59,772 bases of DNA from Candidatus Acidulodesulfobacterium acidiphilum. GTDB lineage: Bacteria; SZUA-79; Acidulodesulfobacterales; Acidulodesulfobacteraceae. Under the pieces are notes generated by a model that saw nothing but the letters and a program-made list of their open reading frames with translations, searched no databases and was not told where the DNA came from. Position numbers and translations under genes: made by a program. Below, piece by piece: positions 33,230 to 41,128 of the stretch (positions are counted from its first letter, which is position 1; every line of letters begins with the position of its first letter). Location of the stretch: assembly GCA_008534395.1 (NCBI GenBank), contig SHMQ01000014.1, forward strand, positions 1 to 59,772, in the 5' to 3' direction.

Positions 33230-34581
33230 TTGAATTTAATTTTAAAAATGTTTTAAGTTCGGTAATAGAAGAAAACGGCATAGAAGAATCCGCAGTAAGG
33301 TCGCTTGAGAATGAAATCGTCGAAGCGAGAAGAAGCCTTAACGAACTTAGGCGCAACGGCGAAATAGGATTTTACGACGAAATATCTAATATGGGGATGG
33401 TAAATGAAATTAAAACCAAAGCCGAAAGTTTTTTTTCTAAAAATTTTAAAACTTTATACGTATTCGGCATGGGCGGTTCATCCCTCGGAGCTATATTTTT
33501 AAAAGAAGCAATGTCCGGAATGTTTAAAAAAAGAAAAGACGGCGCCGCCGAAGTTATTTTTTCGGAAAATATAGACCCTTCTTATTTAAAAAACAATTTA
33601 GATTCTATTGAATTTAAAAAAACTTTATTCTGCTTCGTTTCTAAATCCGCGGATACTATAGAAGTAGTTTCCCAGTTTTTTATAGTAAAAGAAATATTGG
33701 AAAAAACCGTAGAAAATTATAAGGAAAATTTAATTTTTATTACCGATAAAAAGAGCGGTTTTTTAAGAAAATATGCCGATGAAAACGGGATTGCGGTTTT
33801 AGATATCGCTAAAAACGTCGGCGGAAGATATTCTATAGTCACCGCAGGCACTTTATTTCCGGCATACGTCATGGGGTTAGATATAGAAAAATTTTTGCAC
33901 GGTTCTTTGACATACAGAGACAATATTCTAAATAAAGGCGTTTTTGAAAATAACCCTGTATATACCATGGCGGCGGTTATATATCTTTTTTATGTAAAAA
34001 AGAAAAGAAACATATTCGTTCCTTTTGTTTACGGCGACTATTTGAGAGAGTTTTCAAGATGGTTCAGACAGCTTTTTGCCGAAAGCCTTGGAAAAGATTT
34101 GACGTCTCCTACTCCGGTACCGGCGGTCGGGGCTACAGACCAGCATTCGCAGCTTCAGCTTTATATGCAGGGTCCGCAAGATAAATTGGTAGGATTTTTC
34201 TGCCTTAAAGATTTCGGCGCGGATTATAAAATAAATTCTTCTGGATTCAATGAATTTGATTATTTAAACGGCAAAAAACTTTCCGAAGTTTTAATGAATG
34301 AATTAAAAGGAGTCGAACTGGCTTTTGCTATGAATAAAAGACCTTCGTTCAGGGTTACTTTAGATAAAATCGACGAATTTAATCTCGGCGAACTTTCTTT
34401 TATGTCTATGGAAGCCGTTGCAGTTCTTGGAATGCTATTAAAAATAAATCCTTTCGATCAGCCGGGCGTCGAAAAAGGAAAGAAATTCGCCTATCTTCTT
34501 ATGGGAAAAAAGGACGATTCGCTGTCGAAAGAATCGGAAGAATTAAAAAGACTAAACGCAGTTCCGGATATGCTTTATTAA
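33226..34581 (+). CDS. pgi: Glucose-6-phosphate isomerase
   Basis: It interconverts glucose 6-phosphate and fructose 6-phosphate. The 451-residue protein (short bacterial form) shows VFGMGGSSLGAIFLKEAM, CFVSKSADTIEV, NVGGRYSIVTAGTLFPAYVM, VPAVGATDQHSQLQLYMQGP and a C-terminal QPGVEKGKKFAYLLM with the conserved Lys. Translation overlaps the previous gene by 4 bp, GGAGG preceding the ATG. Confidence 0.93.
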   Translation: MIEFNFKNVLSSVIEENGIEESAVRSLENEIVEARRSLNELRRNGEIGFYDEISNMGMVNEIKTKAESFFSKNFKTLYVFGMGGSSLGAIFLKEAMSGMFKKRKDGAAEVIFSENIDPSYLKNNLDSIEFKKTLFCFVSKSADTIEVVSQFFIVKEILEKTVENYKENLIFITDKKSGFLRKYADENGIAVLDIAKNVGGRYSIVTAGTLFPAYVMGLDIEKFLHGSLTYRDNILNKGVFENNPVYTMAAVIYLFYVKKKRNIFVPFVYGDYLREFSRWFRQLFAESLGKDLTSPTPVPAVGATDQHSQLQLYMQGPQDKLVGFFCLKDFGADYKINSSGFNEFDYLNGKKLSEVLMNELKGVELAFAMNKRPSFRVTLDKIDEFNLGELSFMSMEAVAVLGMLLKINPFDQPGVEKGKKFAYLLMGKKDDSLSKESEELKRLNAVPDMLY

Positions 34582-34607
34582 ATGGTTAATATACTTTTAA
34601 CGGATTT

Positions 34608-35537
34608 ATGCTTAAAAAAATAATAGTAATAGGAGGTCCGACATGTTCGGGAAAAACGGAATTTTCTATAGAACTTGCTGAACGTTTCGGCGGCGAGATA
34701 ATAAATTTCGATTCGATGTGCTTTTATAAATATTTCGATATAGGAACGGCAAAGCCGGACTACGAGGCAAGAAGCAGGGTAAAGCATCATCTTATAGATA
34801 TAAAATATCCGGACGAAGAATATAACGCGCGGATGTTTTCCTATGACGCCGAAAAATTAATAGAAGATATGGCTTCACGCGGAAAAATTCCCGTTTTTAC
34901 GGGCGGGACCGGTCTTTATATTAAAGCTTTAATATACGGACTTTCGCCTATTCCTGAAATAGATAAAACGGTTTACCGCAAAAAAGCTTCGGAATTAATA
35001 AAAGAAAAAGGACTTCCGTATTTATACGAAACGGTTAAACAAATAGACCCCGGATATGCTTCTAAAATATCGTCTTCGGATACGCAGAGAATTACCAGAG
35101 CTTATGAAGTTTATTTCGCTACCGGCAAACCTTTATCCTTTTATCTCGGCAAAAATCCTTTCGGACGGCAGAGGTACGATTTTTTATGTTTTAACTTATA
35201 TCCTCCGAAAGATTATTTAAAATCGTGTATAATGGAAAGGACTTCGGCTATTATTAAAAAAGGTCTGCTCGAAGAAACGAAAAAAATATTGAATATGGGA
35301 TATAAAACCGATTTAAAGCCTTTTAAAGGAATAGGCTACATGGAGTCGCTAATGTATTTAAACAAAGAACTGCCTGCGGAAAAAGATTTATACGATAAAA
35401 TAGTTTCTTCTACTTTAAAATACGCAAAAAGGCAGTTTACTTTTTTTAAAAAATTTGAAAACGTTTTGCCGGTTTATTTTACCGACTTAAATGCAAAGAT
35501 AGAATTTTCGTCAAAATATATCGAAAGGTTTTTATAA
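34608..35537 (+). CDS. miaA: tRNA dimethylallyltransferase
   Basis: It isopentenylates A37 of tRNAs that read UNN codons, using DMAPP from the ispH pathway. The 309 residues start with IVIGGPTCSGKTEFSIELAE (P-loop), followed by INFDSMCFYKYFDIGTAKPD, FTGGTGLYIKALIYGLSP and QRITRAYEVYFATGKPL. It shares one base with hflX (TAATG), giving a coupled miaA-hflX pair, an order also common in proteobacteria but usually with hfq between. Confidence 0.95.
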   Translation: MLKKIIVIGGPTCSGKTEFSIELAERFGGEIINFDSMCFYKYFDIGTAKPDYEARSRVKHHLIDIKYPDEEYNARMFSYDAEKLIEDMASRGKIPVFTGGTGLYIKALIYGLSPIPEIDKTVYRKKASELIKEKGLPYLYETVKQIDPGYASKISSSDTQRITRAYEVYFATGKPLSFYLGKNPFGRQRYDFLCFNLYPPKDYLKSCIMERTSAIIKKGLLEETKKILNMGYKTDLKPFKGIGYMESLMYLNKELPAEKDLYDKIVSSTLKYAKRQFTFFKKFENVLPVYFTDLNAKIEFSSKYIERFL

Positions 35538-36646
35538 TGACCCAGAGAGCTTTGCTTATCGGAATAAATACAGACTCGGATATCGAAAAAAGCAGAGATT
35601 CGTTGGAAGAACTTAAAATGCTTTCGGAAACCGCGGGCGCGGAAAATGTTTTCAGCGTTTTAAAAAACATAAAAAAAATAGACCCGGCTTATTATCTTTC
35701 AAAGGGTATGCTTGAAGATATAAAAGACAAAACGGTTTCGGAAAATGCAGATATAGTAATAATCGACGCCTCTTTAAGTCCTGCTCAGGAGCGCAATCTT
35801 TCGGAATATTTCGATTTAAACGTAATAGACAGGACGAGGCTTATTCTTGACATATTTGCCGTTAACGCAAGGACGGCGGAAAGCAGATATCAGGTAGAAC
35901 TTGCCATGATGAATTATATACTGCCAAGGCTTAAAGGCGCAGGAATAATGCTTTCCAGGACCGGCGCCGGCATAGGAACGAGGGGACCGGGCGAAACTAA
36001 ATTGGAAACGGACAGAAGAAAAATAAGGCTTAAAATTACGCATATAAAGGAAAAGCTGAAACTTTCCGAAAAAACAAGAACGCTTCACAGGTCTAAGAGA
36101 AGCCGTCATGGTTTTTTAACCGCGGCCATCGTAGGATATACCAATTCAGGCAAAACGACGCTTATGAAAAGCTTGACGGGCAAAGGAGAAAAAGGCGAGA
36201 ATAAGCTTTTTGCGACGCTTGGGACAAAAACGGCTTCAATTTACGACGATGCAAAAAAGAAAAAAGTTTTAATATCGGATACCGTAGGTTTTATTCAAAA
36301 TCTTCCGCTTTTTTTAGTCGATTCTTTTAAAGCTACGCTTGAGGAAACGGTCCATGCGGATTTATTGCTGCATGTAATAGACCCCTTACAAAATTCCGTA
36401 ATAGACAAGTCGGGAGAGGTTATTAAAATATTAGACGAAATAGGAGTAAAAGATAAAACGATTCTTACGGTTATAAATAAAACAGACCTTATAGGCGAAG
36501 AACAGGCTGATTTTTTGAAAAATAAGTTTGAAACTGTTACCGGCGGCTCCGTTATAGCCGTTTCCGCTAAAACCGGAAAAAATATAGATTTATTAAAAGA
36601 AAAAATATTCGATTTATTAAATATGGAGCAATATAATGGTAAATAA
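35537..36646 (+). CDS. hflX: GTPase HflX
   Basis: A ribosome-associated GTPase that can split stalled ribosomes under stress. The 369 residues have the HflX N-terminal domain (SLSPAQERNLSEYF, RTRLILDIFAVNARTAES), the linker GTRGPGETKLETDRR, and a G domain with VGYTNSGKTTLMKSL, DTVGFIQNLP and NKTDLIG. It overlaps the following exported-protein gene by 11 bp. Confidence 0.95.
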   Translation: MTQRALLIGINTDSDIEKSRDSLEELKMLSETAGAENVFSVLKNIKKIDPAYYLSKGMLEDIKDKTVSENADIVIIDASLSPAQERNLSEYFDLNVIDRTRLILDIFAVNARTAESRYQVELAMMNYILPRLKGAGIMLSRTGAGIGTRGPGETKLETDRRKIRLKITHIKEKLKLSEKTRTLHRSKRSRHGFLTAAIVGYTNSGKTTLMKSLTGKGEKGENKLFATLGTKTASIYDDAKKKKVLISDTVGFIQNLPLFLVDSFKATLEETVHADLLLHVIDPLQNSVIDKSGEVIKILDEIGVKDKTILTVINKTDLIGEEQADFLKNKFETVTGGSVIAVSAKTGKNIDLLKEKIFDLLNMEQYNGK

Positions 36647-37370
36647 GTTTATGAGCGTTATATTTTTTTTAACGGTTTTATGCATTTCATTCCTCATTTT
36701 TTCTGCCGACGTTTTCGGCATGAGCGTTAAAGTCAAAACTTACGTCGTAATTCCTAAAAGCGAAGCGGCATCCGGACATTCCGCAGACCTTCAGCAAACT
36801 GCAATAAAACGTGCGATAATGCTGTCGGTGAAAACTGCCGTAAAACGTTTTATAGGCAAGAAAATTTTTTTAAAAAAACAAACCGGTATTATTCTTAAAA
36901 AAAATATCTACCCTAACGGACAAAAATATATATACTCGTTTAAGGTTTTAAAGTCGGGAGAATATCTTAATCTTTATTATATAAGCATAAAGACTCATAT
37001 AAGAGCCGGAAGTTTGACAAATGCCCTTAAAACGCTCGGATTTCGTATACTTAAAACGGAGCATCCGGGCGAAAAAGCCGTTTACGGCGTTTATTACGTA
37101 AAATTTACCGGCAGATTTAATAACGGCGATTCAAACCTGTTCCAGAAACTAATGATTAAATATTCGCGTCACCTTAAAAATCTATATATATCTTCGTTTT
37201 CGGAAGATTACGACGAAATAAAAGTTCTTTACTACGGAAGTATCGTCAGGCTGTTAAAGAGGGTAAATTTCATAATAAATTCTTATCTTAACGCAAAAAT
37301 AACTACCGCAGACGATAATACCGTAACGATAAACGTAATCGCTCATAAAGCGGAGAAAAAAACGCATTAA
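36636..37370 (+). CDS. Exported hypothetical protein
   Basis: A 244-residue protein with a clear N-terminal signal sequence (VIFFLTVLCISFLIFSADVFG, processed after FG-M or nearby) and no other membrane segment. The mature part has a long helix (AIKRAIMLSVKTAVKRFIG) and alternating strands. The helix-then-strand start is faintly like assembly proteins of the FlgT-N/LPP20 type, but I cannot support a family. It overlaps hflX by 11 bp, so it is part of the operon. Confidence 0.6.
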   Translation: MVNKFMSVIFFLTVLCISFLIFSADVFGMSVKVKTYVVIPKSEAASGHSADLQQTAIKRAIMLSVKTAVKRFIGKKIFLKKQTGIILKKNIYPNGQKYIYSFKVLKSGEYLNLYYISIKTHIRAGSLTNALKTLGFRILKTEHPGEKAVYGVYYVKFTGRFNNGDSNLFQKLMIKYSRHLKNLYISSFSEDYDEIKVLYYGSIVRLLKRVNFIINSYLNAKITTADDNTVTINVIAHKAEKKTH

Positions 37371-37373
37371 ACG

Positions 37374-37844
37374 TCAGAATAATCCGAATATATTTTTCAA
37401 AGAAGTTATAGCCATAGAGTTCAGATAAAAGTTGAAAATTGCATAAAAGAAGATGCTGAGGAACATAGGTATAAAGAAATAATAGTAAATATTTTTATTT
37501 TTTTCGTATAAAACGCCGAGAGCAAGCGATATAGGCGGAGCCCCGATGAACATCTGCCCTATAAATAGCCCTATTATAGGTCCGTATTTTTCAATGTAAT
37601 TATGTGCTTTTCTGCCTTTTTTAGAAGAAATCATTCTGTCTATAAATTTAATGGATTTCAACTTTAAACCGGCGTAAAACAGCACCGAACATAAAACGGT
37701 TTCGGAAAGGGTTATTAAAAAGATGCTTGCGTAAGGGTTTAATTTATAATAAACGGCGTATGCCGTCGATACGTATTTTCCGCCTATTAACGGAGTCATA
37801 TTAATAGCGGTCATTATAATATATTTTAAATATAAAGGTTTCAT
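37374..37844 (-). CDS. Small integral membrane protein
   Basis: A 156-residue protein with about four transmembrane helices, including an amphipathic region with a GPIIGLFIGQMFIGAPPISLALGVLYEK stretch (residues ~88-115), reminiscent of small multi-drug export or DedA-like proteins. I cannot assign a substrate. It is convergent with the hflX operon, 4 bp away, and divergent from hsp20. Confidence 0.6.
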   Translation of the reverse strand: MKPLYLKYIIMTAINMTPLIGGKYVSTAYAVYYKLNPYASIFLITLSETVLCSVLFYAGLKLKSIKFIDRMISSKKGRKAHNYIEKYGPIIGLFIGQMFIGAPPISLALGVLYEKNKNIYYYFFIPMFLSIFFYAIFNFYLNSMAITSLKNIFGLF

Positions 37845-37879
37845 ACAGATTCTATAAAGGTTTTAAACATACCGTATTT

Positions 37880-37908
37880 TTGTTTTTTTAGCATTAATCT
37901 GGTATAAT
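37880..37908 (+). promoter_or_regulatory. Sigma-70-type promoter of the hsp20-clp operon
   Basis: TTGTTT (37880-37885), a 17-bp spacer, TATAAT (37903-37908) with an extended -10 TGG. The hsp20 start is 52 bp downstream. No inverted repeat of the CIRCE type is visible around it. Confidence 0.6.
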
Positions 37909-37960
37909 TATAACTATAAATAATATAATTATAAAGTATAAAATTTGTCGGAATAAAAAA

Positions 37961-38302
37961 ATGTACTATTTTGCACCGGTATCGGATATGTTTGAAACTG
38001 CCGATTATATAGCGGTATACGTAGAATTAGCCGGAGTCGGAAAAGAAGACATAAATATAGAAATAGATGGAGGAGTGCTTGAAGTCAGCGGTATTAAACG
38101 CCGTTTTGGAACTAATGAAGAATGTAATTTTCAAAGAATGGAGAGACCTTTCGGCTTATTCAAAAGAAGATTTAGTCTGCCTTCTTCCGCAAACTATGAA
38201 GGCGTAAAGGCTTCATTCGAGGAAGGTCTGCTTGAAATAATTATTCCCAAAAAAAAGAGAAGCGGAGGATTTAAAATTTCCTGCATTGAAATTAACGATT
38301 GA
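37961..38302 (+). CDS. Hsp20/alpha-crystallin small heat-shock protein
   Basis: A 113-residue sHsp that holds unfolding proteins in a refoldable state. The alpha-crystallin domain runs from ADYIAVYVELAGVGKEDINIEI to FSLPSSANYEGVKASFEEGLLEIIIPKK, including the characteristic Gly-Leu (A-x-x-x-G-x-L) motif; the N-terminal arm is very short. It is the first gene of hsp20-clpC-like-DUF1844-clpB, so chaperone holding and disaggregation are co-encoded. Confidence 0.92.
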   Translation: MYYFAPVSDMFETADYIAVYVELAGVGKEDINIEIDGGVLEVSGIKRRFGTNEECNFQRMERPFGLFKRRFSLPSSANYEGVKASFEEGLLEIIIPKKKRSGGFKISCIEIND

Positions 38303-38347
38303 AAGACAAATAATGTAAAAATACTATTAAGGACGGTAAACAAACTT

Positions 38348-40681
38348 ATGTTTAATTTAGATTATTACGAGGATAAGCTTTCAGAAAGCGGATATAGGGT
38401 TCTAACGATTTCTATAGAAGAATCGAAAAGAAGAAAACATTTTTATCTTGGACCGGAGCATATTTTTTATGCCCTGACTTTGGTTGACGAGGATCTTTTA
38501 AATGAAATTTTTTTGGAGTTAAGAATCGACAAAAGAAAGATAATGAAACTTTTGAACGATTATATGATGTCTTCCGACCAGTATGTCGGAGAAGGAATGA
38601 AAATTCCGCTTCAAACAAGAAATTTATTTAAAAGCGCTTACGATTACGCTCAGAGCGCGGGCAGAAACCTTATAGAATCTTCGGATTTTTTAATGGTAAT
38701 GTTTCAGGAGCCGAGTTCCGCTCCAAACAAAGTTTTTAAAGCGCTCGGCGTGGATTCCGTGGTGCTTGCCGATAAGATTTTTCAAAAAATGAGGGAAAGG
38801 AGGAGCAGAAGCGACGAAAACAGAAGAAAATACGACCTGCCTTATACCCTAAGACAGCATGCCGTAAATTTAAGCAAGCTTGCAATTATGGATAAACTGC
38901 CTTTAGTATTCGGAAGGGAAGAAGAAATTACCAGACTGATGGAAATACTCTGCCATATAGACAGACCTAATTCCGCTATAATAGTCGGCGAACCCGGCGT
39001 TGGAAAGACGGCGGTAGTAGAAGGCCTTGCTAGAAAAATAGAACTCGAACCCTACAGCGTTCCGGCAAGGCTCAGAAATAAAATTATAGTAAATCTTCAG
39101 ATGAATTCCTTAGTGGCAGGAACGGTTTTCAGGGGCATGTTCGAAGACAGGATGGAAAAGATAATAAACGAACTGAAGTCCAGAAAAAATATAATTTTAT
39201 TCGTCGACGAAGTGCATACCATTATCGGTGCCGGTTCTGCGATAGCCGTTCCGAGCGATGCGGCAAATATATTAAAATCTTCCCTAGCAAGAGGCGAAGT
39301 GCAGATGATTGGAGCTACGACCCTTTCGGAATACAAGGAGTTTATTTCCGAAGACGAAGCCCTTGCCCGCCGATTCAGATTAGTAAACATAAACGAGCCT
39401 AATGTAGAGGATACGAAAAGAATACTCTACGGGCTTAAAAGAAGATTCGAAGATACTTACGGCGTTGAAATAGAAGATTCCGCTCTTGACGAGTCGCTTA
39501 AACTGTCGTCCCGCTATTCCAAGTCTTTAAGGCTTCCGGACAAAGCTATCGGATGGGTAGATTCAGGATGCGTAAAAGCCGAAATATACAACGACGATAA
39601 AATAGTTAAAAAGGAGAATATCTATCAGGTAATCGCGCAGGAAACCGGCATGCCTATAGATTTGATTAAAAGAGACGTTTTAGAAAGGTTTCAGGATATG
39701 GAGGAATTTTTCTCAAAAAGGATAGTCGGACAGAAAGACGCCGTTAATTCTTTAGCAAAGCATTTAAGGCTTAATAAAGGTCCTTTGAAAGGAAATTTTA
39801 ACAGGCCGGATGCCGTGCTTCTTTTTTTAGGCCCCACGGGAGTCGGAAAAACGGAAACTGCAAAGGCAATGGCGGAGTACCTGTTCGGTTCCGAAAGAAA
39901 TATAATCAGGATAGATATGTCGGAATATAAAGACGGCTCGATAGCGGTCGATAAATTAATAGGTATGCCGAGAGGCATAGTCGGTTCTTCGAGAGGCGGA
40001 ACTTTAACCAATCAGGTAAAAGATAACCCCTATTCCGTAATTCTTTTGGATGAAATCGAAAAAGCCAGCGATCTCGTATTTAATCTTTTCCTTCAGGTTT
40101 TCGACGAAGGTTTTTTAACCGACGGAAGAGGCAAAAGAGTTTATTTTTCGGATTCCGTAATTATTATGACGTCGAATCTGGGTTCGCATGAATTTTCAAA
40201 ATTTACGAAACCGCTCGGTTTTATAGAATCAAACGATATAGTAAAGTCTATTAAGGGAACGATAAATAAAGAAATCGAAAACTTTTTTTCTCCGGAATTT
40301 ATCAACAGGATAGACGATATCGTTATTTTTTCGCCGCTTACTAAAGAAGAAGTTAAAAAAATCGCATTAATGCATATAGAAACTATAAATAAAACTATGT
40401 CGGAACACCACAAAGAAATTATAGTTACCGACGCCGCTTTGGAAAAATTAGTAGAGACCGGCTACAGTTCTAAATTCGGAGCGAGATTTTTAAAGCGTAC
40501 CGTCGACGACCTCATCAAGGTACCGCTGACGCTTAAATGGAAAGATGGAGATATATTTACCGCCGAACTTAAAGACGGCGAGATATCTATCTCATACGAT
40601 AAAAATCCTGAAGACGGCGATATTGCAAAAAAAGTTAAAAACGGAAAAGAAAAATACAAGGAGGAACCTGATTATGCCTGA
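38348..40681 (+). CDS. ClpC/ClpA-like double AAA+ unfoldase with altered pore loop
   Basis: A 777-residue Hsp100 protein: N-domain (~1-140), AAA1 with GEPGVGKT (~214-221) and IILFVDEVHT, and AAA2 with GPTGVGKTE (~495) and VILLDEIEKA. There is no ClpB-type coiled-coil middle domain. An LGF loop (KPLGFIES, ~621) sits where ClpC/ClpA carry the ClpP-docking tripeptide, so it may feed ClpP. In AAA2 the pore loop reads GIVG instead of the usual GYVG, losing the substrate-gripping aromatic; in AAA1 it is VFRG rather than KYRG. It is coupled to DUF1844 by an 8-bp overlap. An alternative is an atypical disaggregase. Confidence 0.85.
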   Translation: MFNLDYYEDKLSESGYRVLTISIEESKRRKHFYLGPEHIFYALTLVDEDLLNEIFLELRIDKRKIMKLLNDYMMSSDQYVGEGMKIPLQTRNLFKSAYDYAQSAGRNLIESSDFLMVMFQEPSSAPNKVFKALGVDSVVLADKIFQKMRERRSRSDENRRKYDLPYTLRQHAVNLSKLAIMDKLPLVFGREEEITRLMEILCHIDRPNSAIIVGEPGVGKTAVVEGLARKIELEPYSVPARLRNKIIVNLQMNSLVAGTVFRGMFEDRMEKIINELKSRKNIILFVDEVHTIIGAGSAIAVPSDAANILKSSLARGEVQMIGATTLSEYKEFISEDEALARRFRLVNINEPNVEDTKRILYGLKRRFEDTYGVEIEDSALDESLKLSSRYSKSLRLPDKAIGWVDSGCVKAEIYNDDKIVKKENIYQVIAQETGMPIDLIKRDVLERFQDMEEFFSKRIVGQKDAVNSLAKHLRLNKGPLKGNFNRPDAVLLFLGPTGVGKTETAKAMAEYLFGSERNIIRIDMSEYKDGSIAVDKLIGMPRGIVGSSRGGTLTNQVKDNPYSVILLDEIEKASDLVFNLFLQVFDEGFLTDGRGKRVYFSDSVIIMTSNLGSHEFSKFTKPLGFIESNDIVKSIKGTINKEIENFFSPEFINRIDDIVIFSPLTKEEVKKIALMHIETINKTMSEHHKEIIVTDAALEKLVETGYSSKFGARFLKRTVDDLIKVPLTLKWKDGDIFTAELKDGEISISYDKNPEDGDIAKKVKNGKEKYKEEPDYA

Positions 40682-41108
40682 TAAGGAAGCCGAAAAATCT
40701 TTTAAAGTAGTAGATAAAAGGAAGATTTCGGAAACCGAAGAAATAAAAGAAACACAGAATACCGAAGAAGCGAAACCGGCGGAAAAAGCCGATGAAAATA
40801 CGGCGGGAACCGCTGCCGGTTCCGAAAAAAAAGCCGCAGACGAAACTGCCGCCGATATGCCTGATTTTGAAGCAGATTTTGCAACGTTCATCTATTCGCT
40901 TAATACGCAGGCGCTTCTTTTTATGGGTAAGATACCGAATCCTATATCCAAGAAATACGAGAAAGACTTAGGAACGGCTAAATACTTGATAGATACTATA
41001 GACATGCTTTCTAAAAAGACCAAAGGAAATCTTGACGAAAATGAAGCCAAACTTATAGAAAATATTTTATACGATCTTAGAATGGCTTATATTTCGGAAA
41101 AAAAATAA
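40674..41108 (+). CDS. DUF1844 family protein
   Basis: A 144-residue protein. Residues ~1-60 are acidic, Glu/Ala/Lys-rich and probably disordered; residues ~65-140 match DUF1844 (FATFIYSLNTQALLFMGKIP, then LGTAKYLIDTIDMLSKKTKGNL). ATG 40674 is chosen because AAGGAGGA ends about 8 bases before it and it overlaps the clp stop by 8 bp; the frame is open to 40545 but that lies inside clp. Function unknown; its fixed place between two Hsp100 genes suggests a role in protein quality control. Confidence 0.85.
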   Translation: MPDKEAEKSFKVVDKRKISETEEIKETQNTEEAKPAEKADENTAGTAAGSEKKAADETAADMPDFEADFATFIYSLNTQALLFMGKIPNPISKKYEKDLGTAKYLIDTIDMLSKKTKGNLDENEAKLIENILYDLRMAYISEKK

Positions 41109-41128
41109 ACCGGAGGCGATATATTTTT

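Noticed and set aside
40545-40673. N-terminal extension of the DUF1844 gene
   Set aside because: It lies inside the clp gene; the ATG at 40674 has a strong ribosome site and the normal 8-bp coupling overlap.
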